From positions 1-33,904 of the forward strand of contig CADAVB010000019.1 of the NCBI GenBank assembly GCA_902791165.1: 33,904 nucleotides of DNA, given 5' to 3'. This DNA comes from an uncultured Bacteroidia bacterium (GTDB lineage Bacteria > Bacteroidota > Bacteroidia > Bacteroidales > F082). Under the pieces are notes generated by a model. It was not told the origin of the DNA. It saw only the letters and a program-made list of their open reading frames with translations, and ran no database searches. A program made the translations under genes and the position numbers. Positions 15,993-23,482 of this stretch are shown here, piece by piece (position 1 is the stretch's first letter; each line of letters starts with the position of its first letter).

Positions 15993-17336
15993 ATGAAAGT
16001 CAATGAAATTATGACCGCTCTGGAAGCCAAGCATCCAGGCGAAAATGAGTACCTGCAAGCAGTGCGCGAAGTGCTCGAAAGCATCGAAGAAGTTTACAAC
16101 CAGCATCCTGAGTTCGAGAAGGCCAAGATCGTCGAAAGAATCGTTGAGCCCGATCGTATCTTCACGTTCCGCGTGACTTGGGTGGACCGCAATGGCGAAG
16201 TCCAGACCAACTTGGGCTACCGTGTGCAGTACAACGCTGCCCTCGGCGCTTACAAGGGTGGCCTCCGTTTCCACAAGGCCGTGAACGTTTCCATGCTGAA
16301 GTTCTTGGGCTTCGAGCAAATCTTCAAGAACAGCCTCACCAATCTGCCTTTGGGCGGTGGCAAGGGCGGTTCCGACTTCGACCCGGTTGGCAAGACCGAC
16401 GAGGAAATCATGCGTTTCTGCCAAGCTTTCATGTATGAGATGTGGAGAAACATCGGTCCCGACCAAGACAGCCCTGCTGGCGACGTCGGTGTTGGTGGCC
16501 GCGAAATCGGCTATCTCTACGGTGCCTACAAGAAGCTTGCCCGCGAACACAGCACTGGCGCTCTTACCGGTAAGAGCTACGGCTGGGGTGGTTCTCTGAT
16601 TCGTCCCGAAGCCACTGGTTTCGGTGCCATCTACTATGTCGAGCGCATGGTGAAGCAAACCGGCGACACGATGGAAGGCAAGCGCATTGCCCTCTCTGGC
16701 TTCGGTAACGTGGCTTGGGGTGCCGCCATCAAGGCTTGCGAACTCGGTGCCAAGGTTGTTGCTTTGTCAGGCCCGGACGGCGTGTGCGAACTGCCCAACG
16801 GTATCGACAAGGAAATGATCGACTATATGCTCGATATGCGTGCCTCCAACCGCAACAAGGTTGAAGACATGGCCACCAAGTTCCCCGGCAAGGCCGTCTT
16901 CACTCCTGGCAAGAAAGCCTGGACGGTGAAGTGCGACATCGCTTGCCCCTGCGCTTTCCAGAACGAGCTGGCCGAAGAAGACGCCAAGGAACTGATCGCC
17001 AATGGTGTGAAGTATGTCGCCGAGGTCTCCAACATGGGTTGCCAACCCGGTGCCATCGCCGCTTTCCAAGCCGCCAAGATTCCGTTTGGTCCTGGTAAGG
17101 CTGTGAACGCTGGTGGCGTTGCCACTTCTGGACTCGAAATCTGCCAGAACGCCGGCCACATCAACTGGACCGCCCCCGAGGTGGACCAGAAGCTGCACAA
17201 GATCATGAACGACATCTATGACATGTGCGTCGAGTACGGCAAGCAGGCCGACGGCAGCATCAACTACGTGAAGGGCGCCAACATCGCCGGCTTCATGCGT
17301 GTTGCCAAAGCCATGCTGGCTCAAGGTATCATCTAA
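15993..17336 (+). CDS. gdhA: Glutamate dehydrogenase, NADP-type hexameric
   Basis: This 447-residue cytoplasmic enzyme makes glutamate from 2-oxoglutarate and ammonia. The length and motifs fit the small hexameric family: YKGGLRFH, LPLGGGKGGSDFDP with the catalytic Lys, DVGVGGREIGYLYG, the Rossmann turn SGFGNVAWGAAIKACELGAK, and NAGGVATSGLEICQNA. NADP preference is the usual state for this subfamily but is inferred here. Codon choice is notably uniform (AAG, GGC/GGT, AAC), as in highly expressed genes, and it has a strong own promoter and a strong terminator. That fits ammonium assimilation by GDH, which is common in gut Bacteroidales. Confidence 0.96.
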   Translation: MKVNEIMTALEAKHPGENEYLQAVREVLESIEEVYNQHPEFEKAKIVERIVEPDRIFTFRVTWVDRNGEVQTNLGYRVQYNAALGAYKGGLRFHKAVNVSMLKFLGFEQIFKNSLTNLPLGGGKGGSDFDPVGKTDEEIMRFCQAFMYEMWRNIGPDQDSPAGDVGVGGREIGYLYGAYKKLAREHSTGALTGKSYGWGGSLIRPEATGFGAIYYVERMVKQTGDTMEGKRIALSGFGNVAWGAAIKACELGAKVVALSGPDGVCELPNGIDKEMIDYMLDMRASNRNKVEDMATKFPGKAVFTPGKKAWTVKCDIACPCAFQNELAEEDAKELIANGVKYVAEVSNMGCQPGAIAAFQAAKIPFGPGKAVNAGGVATSGLEICQNAGHINWTAPEVDQKLHKIMNDIYDMCVEYGKQADGSINYVKGANIAGFMRVAKAMLAQGII

Positions 17337-17357
17337 TCCCAGAGCTAAAAGGTTTTT

Positions 17358-17390
17358 GCAAGGCGGCCAAAACTGGCCGCCTTGCTTTTT
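17358..17390 (+). terminator. Intrinsic terminator after gdhA
   Basis: A perfect 12-bp stem (GCAAGGCGGCCA / TGGCCGCCTTGC) with loop AAAC is followed by five T. It begins 22 bases after the gdhA stop codon. This is the strongest intrinsic terminator in the window. Confidence 0.93.
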
Positions 17391-17400
17391 ATGATATTAT

Positions 17401-17468
17401 TGTAGAGACGCATTGAATGCGTCTCATGTTGAAATAATAATTTGAGACGCATTCAATGCGTCTCTACA
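17401..17468. repeat. REP-like palindromic element, copy 1
   Basis: Two 26-base arms (17401-17426 and 17443-17468) are perfect reverse complements around a 16-base AT-rich spacer. Each arm is itself a hairpin: GAGACGCATT and AATGCGTCTC around one base. The element fills the gap between the gdhA terminator and the Nudix gene. Related copies are at 23398-23471 and, as a single arm, 31317-31340. No transposase is present in the window. The structure resembles REP or MITE-type repeats. Confidence 0.88.
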
Positions 17469-17476
17469 AACAGATT

Positions 17477-18007
17477 ATGAAACAAACCACCCTATGTTAT
17501 TTGGAACGCGGCAGCCAATACCTCATGCTGCACCGCACCAAGAAAGAAAACGACCTCAACCACGACAAATGGCTTGGCGTGGGCGGCAAGTTTGAGGACG
17601 GCGAAAGCCCCGAAGACTGTATGCTGCGTGAGGTCTGGGAAGAAACGGGCTTCACCATCACGCAATGGCGCTATTGCGGCATCGTCACCTTCGTACACAA
17701 CATTTATGAGGACGAGCACATGCACATTTTCGTCTGCACCGACTGGACAGGCGACCCAATCGAGTGCAACGAGGGCGACCTGGAATGGATTGAGAAACAG
17801 CACCTTTTGGAACTTACCATGTGGGAAGGCGACAAGATTTTTCTGCGCCTCATCGATGAACACAGGCCGTTCTTCTCGTTGAAACTGACCTACGAGTACG
17901 ACACGCTGAAAAGTGCCGTTTTGGACGGCTCTCATCTTGTCATTACGAGCAGGGACGACGATGCCCCAACAATTCAACAATTCAACAATCAACAATCAAC
18001 AAAATGA
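17477..18007 (+). CDS. Nudix hydrolase (MutT/8-oxo-dGTPase-like)
   Basis: This 176-residue protein has a perfect Nudix box at 37-59 (GX5EX7REVWEETGF), which binds the metal for hydrolysing nucleoside-diphosphate-linked substrates. The N-terminus and the sequence around KWLGVGGKFEDGESPED resemble 8-oxo-dGTP diphosphatases, which would clean the nucleotide pool; other substrates remain possible. An in-frame ATG at 17456 lies inside the palindromic repeat and would add MRLYKQI; I chose the ATG at 17477, 8 bases after the repeat. The last residues, TIQQFNNQQSTK, are coded by an AACAATTC-type simple repeat and look like read-through into intergenic sequence. The stop overlaps the threonine aldolase start (ATGA). 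Confidence 0.88.
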   Translation: MKQTTLCYLERGSQYLMLHRTKKENDLNHDKWLGVGGKFEDGESPEDCMLREVWEETGFTITQWRYCGIVTFVHNIYEDEHMHIFVCTDWTGDPIECNEGDLEWIEKQHLLELTMWEGDKIFLRLIDEHRPFFSLKLTYEYDTLKSAVLDGSHLVITSRDDDAPTIQQFNNQQSTK

Positions 18008-19032
18008 AACGAGGATTTGGAAGCGACAACCATTCGGGCGTGTGTCCCGAGGTTTTGGAAGCCATCGCCCGCGTGAACAAGGACCACGCTGTGGCTTACG
18101 GCGATGATGAATATTGCGCCGCGACGGAGGCGAAATTCCGTGAACAATTTGGCGAACAAGCCCGCGTGTTCTTTGCCTTCAACGGCACGGGCTGCAACAC
18201 CCTTTGCATCGATGCCATGACGCGCTCGCACGAGGCCGTGGTCTGCGCCGAAAGTGCTCACATCAACGTGGATGAATGTGGTGCGCCGCAGCGCATCGTG
18301 GGCTGTCGCTTGCTGACGGTGGCCACGCCCGACGGCAAACTGACTCCCGAGTTGATAAAAACACGCTTGCATGGCTTCGGTTTCGAGCACCACTCGCAGC
18401 CCAAAGTGATTTCCATCACGCAACCGACAGAACTTGGCACTTTGTATTCTTTGGACGAAATCAAGGCCATTGTGGGCATGGCGCGCGAATACAACATGTA
18501 TGTCCATATCGACGGGGCGCGTTTGGCCAATGCCGCAGTGGCTTTGGGATGCACCTTCAAGGAAATGACCACCGACCTCGGCGTGGATGCTGTTTCCTTT
18601 GGCGGCACCAAAAACGGCCTAATGATGGGCGAAGCGGTCGTGCTTCTCAACCCCGACCTTTGCCCCGAGTTCAAATACCGTCGCAAGCAGGCCATGCAAC
18701 TTTGCTCGAAAATGCGTTTCATCGCTGCCCAGTTCGCTGCCTATTTCGAGAACGACCTGTGGAAACGCAATGCCGAACATTCGAACCGTATGGCGCAATT
18801 GCTTTATCAAGCAGTGAAAGACATTCCTGGCGTGAAAATCGTTTATCCCGTACAGGCCAACGGCGTGTTTGCCCAGCTGCCCCGCAAAGTATGGAAAGAG
18901 CTGCAAAACCACTATTTCTTCTACGACTGGGACGAGGATGCCGATGTCGTCCGCTGGATGTGCGCGTATGACACGACGGAAAACGATATTCAACAGTTTG
19001 TTGCGCTGTTGGAGGAAGTGGTGAAGAAATAA
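18004..19032 (+). CDS. ltaE: Low-specificity threonine aldolase (PLP-dependent)
   Basis: This 342-residue fold-type I PLP enzyme splits threonine (and allo-threonine) to glycine and acetaldehyde. Recognisable regions are FGSDNHSGVCPEVLEAI at the start, FFAFNGTGCNTLC near 60, the co-factor-binding YVHIDGARLANA, and the Schiff-base Lys203 in SFGGTKNG. The length equals the family norm. Its ATG overlaps the Nudix stop by four bases, so both are made from one message. Stereospecificity cannot be told from sequence. The beta-eliminating lyase family is the broader assignment. Confidence 0.9.
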   Translation: MKRGFGSDNHSGVCPEVLEAIARVNKDHAVAYGDDEYCAATEAKFREQFGEQARVFFAFNGTGCNTLCIDAMTRSHEAVVCAESAHINVDECGAPQRIVGCRLLTVATPDGKLTPELIKTRLHGFGFEHHSQPKVISITQPTELGTLYSLDEIKAIVGMAREYNMYVHIDGARLANAAVALGCTFKEMTTDLGVDAVSFGGTKNGLMMGEAVVLLNPDLCPEFKYRRKQAMQLCSKMRFIAAQFAAYFENDLWKRNAEHSNRMAQLLYQAVKDIPGVKIVYPVQANGVFAQLPRKVWKELQNHYFFYDWDEDADVVRWMCAYDTTENDIQQFVALLEEVVKK

Positions 19033-19057
19033 GGTTTAGTGTTATAAAAGCAGTCTG

Positions 19058-19636
19058 TTAAAAGGTTTCGGGTGCTTTTTCGCTTCCGTTGTCAGCCTCA
19101 AAATAAGGCCGCTTCTCAAAGCCGAACATTTTGGCAATCAAGTTGCTGGGGAACTTGCGAACGCTTTGGTTGTAAACCTTGGCGGTTTCGTTGAAGCGCT
19201 CGCGCTCGGTGAGGATGCGGTTCTCGCAACCAGCCAATTGTGCTTGCAAGGTTAGGTATTCCTCATTGGCTTTCAAGTCGGGATAGTTCTCGACGGAAAC
19301 GATGAGGCGGTTCAGGGAATTGTCCAATTCGTTTTGCGCCGACTCGAAGTCGGCAAACTCGTTCTCGTCGAAGTTCTCCGTATTGACGTTGGCGTTGGCG
19401 GCCTTGGCGCGGGCTTCCGTCACGGCGATGAGCGTGCCTTGCTCATATTCGGTGTAGTTTTTCACCAAGGCAACAAGGTTCGGAACAAGGTCGGCGCGGC
19501 GTTGATAAACGTTTTCGACTTGTCCCCACGCCGTCGTCATGGCTTCTTGTTTTTTCACAAAACCGTTGTAGGTGCCGATGCCCCAAATGAGGATTATGCC
19601 AAATAATATGGCTATAACAATCCCAGTCTTTTTCAT
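19058..19636 (-). CDS. lemA: LemA family protein
   Basis: This 192-residue protein has one N-terminal membrane segment (about 5-24, IVIAILFGIILIWGIGTYNG) and then a helical coiled domain. The family signature is clear: WGQVENVYQRRADLVPNLV, then SLNRLIVSVENYPDLKANEEYLTLQAQL, then RERFNETAKVYNQSVRKFPSN. LemA proteins are exposed outside the membrane, and their function is not well established; in Gram-negative bacteria they often sit beside TPM-domain proteins, which are not present here. It lies 119 bases downstream of pyrI on the same strand, across a low-complexity inverted repeat, so co-transcription with pyrBI is uncertain. Confidence 0.9.
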   Translation of the reverse strand: MKKTGIVIAILFGIILIWGIGTYNGFVKKQEAMTTAWGQVENVYQRRADLVPNLVALVKNYTEYEQGTLIAVTEARAKAANANVNTENFDENEFADFESAQNELDNSLNRLIVSVENYPDLKANEEYLTLQAQLAGCENRILTERERFNETAKVYNQSVRKFPSNLIAKMFGFEKRPYFEADNGSEKAPETF

Positions 19637-19652
19637 AAGTGGTGTTTTCGTT

Positions 19653-19750
19653 GACTATGACCACTGACCATGACTATGACAGCGACACCATGGAGGCCGA
19701 TTTCCACACCATGGGCTGAAATGGTCATTGTCATGGTCAATAGTCATGGT
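19653..19750. repeat. Low-complexity inverted repeat between pyrI and lemA
   Basis: The left part (19653-19680) is built from GACTATGACC/GACCATGACTATGAC motifs, and the right part (about 19721-19749) contains their imperfect reverse complement (ATGGTCATTGTCATGGTCAATAGTCATGG split across the line). Between them two CACCATGG motifs recur. It fills the intergenic gap, codes for nothing recognisable and could fold as a long imperfect hairpin. Confidence 0.55.
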
Positions 19751-19755
19751 AAAAA

Positions 19756-20223
19756 TCAGATGAATTCCAGCTTGTCTTGCGTGGTGTTCTTTTCGCAGTA
19801 GTGGCAGTGCAGTTTGATGTTGCCCTGCGCGTCCTTCACGACGGTGAACTTGGTCGGCACGTCGTGTTCCTTGTTGGTGACGCAGTTCGGGTTGAAGCAC
19901 TTCACGATTCGCTCGATGCGATCGGGGATGGCAACGGAGTGTTTCTTGACGACCTCAAAGTCCTTGATTTCTATAATGGAGGCGGTAGGTGCGACAAGCG
20001 CGATTTTGTTCACGTCCTCAGGTGCGAAGTATTGGTTGGAGGCCTTGATGAAGCCTTTGGTGCCGTATTTCTTGCTTTCCACGTTGGTGCCGAAATACAC
20101 GGGTGTGCTGACTTTCTCCAAGCCCAGAATCTTGACGACTTGGAACACTTTGTCGGCGGGGATATGGTCGATGACGGTGCCATTCTCAATGGCTGAAACG
20201 GTCAGTTCTTTTTTCTTTTCCAT
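19756..20223 (-). CDS. pyrI: Aspartate carbamoyltransferase regulatory subunit
   Basis: This 155-residue protein is the allosteric chain that binds ATP, CTP and UTP and associates with PyrB in the pyrimidine pathway. The N-terminal nucleotide-binding domain (VSAIENGTVIDHIPADKVFQ) is followed by the zinc domain with Cys109, Cys114, Cys140 and Cys143 in the standard arrangement. The length is normal. It lies 184 bases downstream of pyrB on the same strand; that gap holds a folded repeat element rather than a terminator with a T-run, so pyrB-pyrI is probably still one operon. Confidence 0.95.
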   Translation of the reverse strand: MEKKKELTVSAIENGTVIDHIPADKVFQVVKILGLEKVSTPVYFGTNVESKKYGTKGFIKASNQYFAPEDVNKIALVAPTASIIEIKDFEVVKKHSVAIPDRIERIVKCFNPNCVTNKEHDVPTKFTVVKDAQGNIKLHCHYCEKNTTQDKLEFI

Positions 20224-20290
20224 AACTGTATGTTGAATTGTTGGTTGTTTAACTGTTTAATTGTTGTTTTTTTGGAACTGTTACCCTAAT

Positions 20291-20379
20291 CCGTCATTGC
20301 GGGCTTGACCCGCAATCTCCTATGCGAAAGGAATCGTCTTCGCGTGTGGGAGATGGCGGATGTTTCTCCGCTATGACGG
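20291..20379. repeat. Folded, cloverleaf-like repeat element in the pyrB-pyrI gap
   Basis: The outer arms CCGTCAT and ATGACGG (20291-20297 and 20373-20379) pair. Inside are an 8-bp perfect hairpin (ATTGCGGG, loop CTTGA, CCCGCAAT at 20296-20316), a nested stem of ATCTCC with GGAGAT plus GCGAA with TTCGC, and a further small hairpin (GCGGA/TCCGC). The motif CGTCATTGCGGGCTTGACCC is of a kind I recall as a dispersed intergenic repeat in many bacterial genomes. No gene is present. Confidence 0.72.
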
Positions 20380-20407
20380 TAAAAAGAGTGTGTAGTACGT
20401 TCCCATG

Positions 20408-21328
20408 TTACTTAAGTCCAAGTATTGCTGCAATCAGGGCTTGGCGTGCGTAAACGCCGTTCTGCGCTTGCTGGAAGTAGTATGCCTTCGGGTTGGCGTC
20501 CACATCCACATGGATTTCATTGACGCGCGGCAGCGGGTGCAGCACACGGCAGTTGGGCTTCGCGGCATCCAACATGGCGTTACGCAGCACGTAGGAGTTC
20601 TTCACTTTCTCGTATTCCTCGGGGTCGGGGAAGCGCTCGCGCTGGATGCGGGTCATGTAGATGATGTCGGAGTGGGGGATGGCATCCTCAAGCTCGGTAT
20701 ATTGGTGGTATTCGAGCTTGCGGTCCTTGATGTGCTGTTTTACCACGCTCGGCAGTTTCAGTTCGACGGGCGAAACGAGGTTGAACTTCGCGTTGAAGTG
20801 GCACATGGCTTCGACGAGGCTGTGGACGGTGCGGCCGTATTTCAGGTCGCCAACGAGAGTGATTTCAAGGTTTTCAAGCGTTCCCTGTGTCTTGCGGATG
20901 CTGTAGAGGTCGAGCATGCACTGGGTGGGGTGTTGGTTGGCGCCGTCGCCCGCGTTGATGACCGGCACTTTAGATACCTCGGAGGCAAAGCGAGCCGAGC
21001 CTTCGATGGGGTTGCGCATGACGATGAGGTCGGCGTAGCTGGCCACCATCGTGATGGTGTCGGCTAAGGATTCGCCCTTCTGGATGCTCGTTCCGGCGGT
21101 GCTGCTGAAACCGATGACGTTGCCGCCCAAAAGTTGGATGGCCGTCTCGAAACTCAAGCGCGTACGCGTCGAAGGCTCAAAGAAGAGCGACCCGATGACG
21201 CGACCGTTCAGCAGGTTCTGGTGTGGGTTTTTCTCAAAGTCCTCGGCGATGTCGAGGACGTGGCACATTTCCTCAGGTGTGAAGTCGCTGATGGAAATCA
21301 GGCTGCGGTTTTTCAGTGAAATTGACAT
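20408..21328 (-). CDS. pyrB: Aspartate carbamoyltransferase catalytic subunit
   Basis: This 306-residue enzyme joins carbamoyl phosphate and aspartate in the first committed step of pyrimidine synthesis. It has the carbamoyl-phosphate motif [15 protein letters not shown] near 51-65, the 80s-loop region [26 protein letters not shown], and [15 protein letters not shown] near the end. The length is as expected. It starts at 21328 after a 5' leader of about 145 bases, which contains a short reading frame and an intrinsic terminator. That arrangement suggests control by transcription attenuation, as for pyrBI of enterobacteria. PyrI follows downstream. Confidence 0.96.
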   Translation of the reverse strand: MSISLKNRSLISISDFTPEEMCHVLDIAEDFEKNPHQNLLNGRVIGSLFFEPSTRTRLSFETAIQLLGGNVIGFSSTAGTSIQKGESLADTITMVASYADLIVMRNPIEGSARFASEVSKVPVINAGDGANQHPTQCMLDLYSIRKTQGTLENLEITLVGDLKYGRTVHSLVEAMCHFNAKFNLVSPVELKLPSVVKQHIKDRKLEYHQYTELEDAIPHSDIIYMTRIQRERFPDPEEYEKVKNSYVLRNAMLDAAKPNCRVLHPLPRVNEIHVDVDANPKAYYFQQAQNGVYARQALIAAILGLK

Positions 21329-21474
21329 AGGCTTATAGGTTTAGTTTGTTGATGTTGCAAAAAAAAGACGGCCAACAATGTGACCGTCGGTATGGAAAAA
21401 GGGAAATTCGGTTTGATGGAACCAATTGATTCCGTGCAGATAATCTTTTCCGATGGCTTGTTTGGGTATCTCAT
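21313..21474 (-). CDS. Candidate pyrB leader peptide, 53 codons
   Basis: The frame begins [18 protein letters not shown] at 21474 and ends ISLCQFH at 21313, 16 bases inside pyrB in another frame. It spans, in order, a small hairpin, a pyrimidine-rich tract (coding NFPFS) and the terminator hairpin (coding roughly residues 30-37). In the E. coli pyrBI leader, a ribosome close behind a polymerase paused on a U-rich tract blocks the terminator; this frame would allow the same. The ATG is only 8 bases after the -7 box, so it would have to be read from an almost leaderless message. It may instead be a chance frame. Confidence 0.4.
   Translation of the reverse strand: MRYPNKPSEKIICTESIGSIKPNFPFSIPTVTLLAVFFLQHQQTKPISLCQFH
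21359..21388 (-). terminator. Intrinsic terminator in the pyrB leader (candidate attenuator)
   Basis: On the minus strand, GACGGTCA and TGGCCGTC pair over 8 bp (one G-U) around CATTGT and are followed directly by eight T. It lies between the pyrB promoter (21482-21489) and the pyrB ATG, 30 bases short of it. A pyrimidine tract (21394-21406) lies five bases before the stem, and a six-pair hairpin (21418-21433) lies before that. Confidence 0.82.
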
Positions 21475-21481
21475 CGGACTG

Positions 21482-21489
21482 CAAAGATA
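21482..21489 (-). promoter_or_regulatory. -7 promoter box for pyrB
   Basis: Minus-strand TATCTTTG matches TAnnTTTG. A CTTG 18 bases upstream may act as the -33 element. It predicts a transcript start near 21475-21478, about 145-150 bases before pyrB. It is divergent from the argS promoter 63 bases away. Confidence 0.65.
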
Positions 21490-21552
21490 GTAAAGTTTTC
21501 TTTTCCGCAAGGGAAAAAACGAAAAAATGTAAAGGGTTTCCTTGAAGTTTTG

Positions 21553-21560
21553 TAATTTTG
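21553..21560 (+). promoter_or_regulatory. -7 promoter box for argS
   Basis: TAATTTTG matches TAnnTTTG and ends 22 bases before the argS ATG at 21583, giving a leader of about 15-20 A-rich bases. Confidence 0.65.
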
Positions 21561-21582
21561 CAATCAGAAAATCCCTAATAAT

Positions 21583-23394
21583 ATGTTAGAACAAGTATTA
21601 AAACAACTGTTTATCAAGTCGTTCAAGACCTTATACGGACAGGAACCGCCTGTGCAGCAGGTGAATTTCCAAAAAACGCGCCCCGAGTTTGAGGGCGACA
21701 TGACCATCGTGGTGTTCCCCTTCGGGAAATTGGCGGGCCGCAATCCCGAGCAATTGGCCAATGAGATGGGTGCCGAGATGATTAAGGAGTCAGAGATGAT
21801 TGCCAAGTTCAATGTGGTGAAAGGATTCCTTAACTTGCTGATTTCCGACAAGTTCTGGGTGAATTTTTTCAAGGAAAACCACGAGAACCGCGAGTTTGGC
21901 CGCAAACCCGTTTCGGGGAAGAACGTGGTCGTGGAGTATTCCTCGCCCAACACGAACAAACCCTTGCATTTGGGCCATATCCGTAACAACCTGTTGGGCT
22001 GGAGCGTTTCCGAAATCATGAAGGCCAACGGCAAGAAAGTAGTGCGCGTTAATTTGGTGAACGACAGAGGAATACATATTTGCAAAAGCATGTTGGCTTG
22101 GCAGAAATGGGGCAACGGCTGCACACCCGAATCGACGGGCAAGAAGGGCGACCACCTCATTGGCGACTTCTATGTGCTGTTCGACAAGAAATATAAAGAG
22201 GAGTTGAAAACCTTGCTGCCCGCTGACTTTGACACTCTGGACGAGAAAGCCAAGGAAGCGGCCAAAGCCAAGGCCGAAGCCGAGTCCACGCTGATGCAAG
22301 AAGCCCGCGAGATGCTCGTGAAATGGGAGGCTAACGACCCAGGGGTGCGCCACCTTTGGGAAACGATGAACCAATGGGTGTATGACGGCTTCGATGCGAC
22401 CTACAAGCGCATGGGTGTGGCTTTCGAGAAGATTTACTACGAGTCGCAGACCTACCTTTTGGGCAAGGAATTGGTGCAAGAAGGCCTCGAAAAAGGCGTT
22501 CTCTATCGCCGCGACGACAACTCCGTGTGGTGCGACCTCCGCGACGAGGGTTTGGATGAAAAGCTTTTGCTCCGCCGCGACGGCACATCGGTTTACATGA
22601 CCCAAGACCTTGGCACCGCCCAGCTTCGCGTCAATGAATACGACCCCGAAAAACTGATTTATGTCGTTGGTAATGAGCAAATTTACCACTTCGATGTGCT
22701 GAAGCGCGTGTTGGTGCGCTTGGGTCGCGAGTGGGGCAATGATATTGAGCATCTGTCTTATGGTATGGTTGAATTGCCCAACGGCAAGATGAAGTCTCGC
22801 GAGGGAACGGTGGTGGATGCGGATGACCTCATGGACGAGATGGTGGCCACGGCCAAGGCCGTTTCCGACGAACTCGGCAAGGCCAAAGACCTTACGTCTG
22901 AAGAGGCCGACAAGCTCTATCATACGATTGGTTTGGGCGCTTTGAAATACTTCATCCTCAAGGTCGATCCGAAAAAGACCATGCTCTTCAATCCCGCCGA
23001 GTCCATCGACTTTAACGGCAACACGGGACCGTTTGTGCAATACACTCACGCACGTATCTGTTCGGTGCTGCGCAAGGCCGAAGAACAAGGCATTAAACTC
23101 GAAAGCGAAGTGAAAGTCAGTGATTTGCAACCCAAGGAGAAGGAAATCATCGTGATGATGTACGGCTGGCCGATGGTCTTGAACCAAGCCGCCGAGAACC
23201 GTAGCCCCGCGATGGTGGCCAACTTCATCTTCGACCTCGCCAAGGAATTCAACCAGTTCTACCAGGAGTGCAGCATCCTCAAAGAACCCGATGCCGACCG
23301 CCGCATGTTCCGCTTGCAAGTCTGCGATATGGTCGCGGCTTTGCTGCGCAATGCTTCGGAATTGCTGGGAATTGGAATGCCTAATCGAATGTAA
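21583..23394 (+). CDS. argS: Arginyl-tRNA synthetase
   Basis: This 603-residue class I enzyme charges tRNA-Arg. The N-terminal Add-1 domain is followed by the HIGH-type signature HLGH at 129-132 (in SSPNTNKPLHLGHIRNN). The KMSKS-type loop KMKSREG lies at 402-408. The C-terminal DALR anticodon-binding domain begins with YTHARICSVLRKAEEQ. The length and order are those expected. The gene is followed after only 3 bases by a palindromic repeat. Confidence 0.96.
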   Translation: MLEQVLKQLFIKSFKTLYGQEPPVQQVNFQKTRPEFEGDMTIVVFPFGKLAGRNPEQLANEMGAEMIKESEMIAKFNVVKGFLNLLISDKFWVNFFKENHENREFGRKPVSGKNVVVEYSSPNTNKPLHLGHIRNNLLGWSVSEIMKANGKKVVRVNLVNDRGIHICKSMLAWQKWGNGCTPESTGKKGDHLIGDFYVLFDKKYKEELKTLLPADFDTLDEKAKEAAKAKAEAESTLMQEAREMLVKWEANDPGVRHLWETMNQWVYDGFDATYKRMGVAFEKIYYESQTYLLGKELVQEGLEKGVLYRRDDNSVWCDLRDEGLDEKLLLRRDGTSVYMTQDLGTAQLRVNEYDPEKLIYVVGNEQIYHFDVLKRVLVRLGREWGNDIEHLSYGMVELPNGKMKSREGTVVDADDLMDEMVATAKAVSDELGKAKDLTSEEADKLYHTIGLGALKYFILKVDPKKTMLFNPAESIDFNGNTGPFVQYTHARICSVLRKAEEQGIKLESEVKVSDLQPKEKEIIVMMYGWPMVLNQAAENRSPAMVANFIFDLAKEFNQFYQECSILKEPDADRRMFRLQVCDMVAALLRNASELLGIGMPNRM

Positions 23395-23397
23395 TGT

Positions 23398-23471
23398 TGT
23401 AGAGACGCATTGAATGCGTCTCAAATCTCAAATAGGAAAAATAAATGAGACGCAATCATTGCGTCTCTACA
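23398..23471. repeat. REP-like palindromic element, copy 2
   Basis: Arms at 23398-23423 and 23446-23471 are separated by 22 bases. The left arm is identical to the left arm of copy 1 (17401-17426). The right arm differs from the right arm of copy 1 at two positions that pair with each other within the arm (GACGCAAT-C-ATTGCGTC against GACGCATT-C-AATGCGTC), so the small hairpin is kept. The element occupies almost the whole argS-rsmE gap. Confidence 0.88.
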
Positions 23472-23482
23472 AATGGGGCTAA

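Noticed and set aside
21790-23424. 544-codon open frame antisense to argS
   Set aside because: It lies fully opposite a clear argS with HLGH and KMKSR motifs. It has no promoter, and its composition (many His, Val, Leu) is typical of an antisense shadow.
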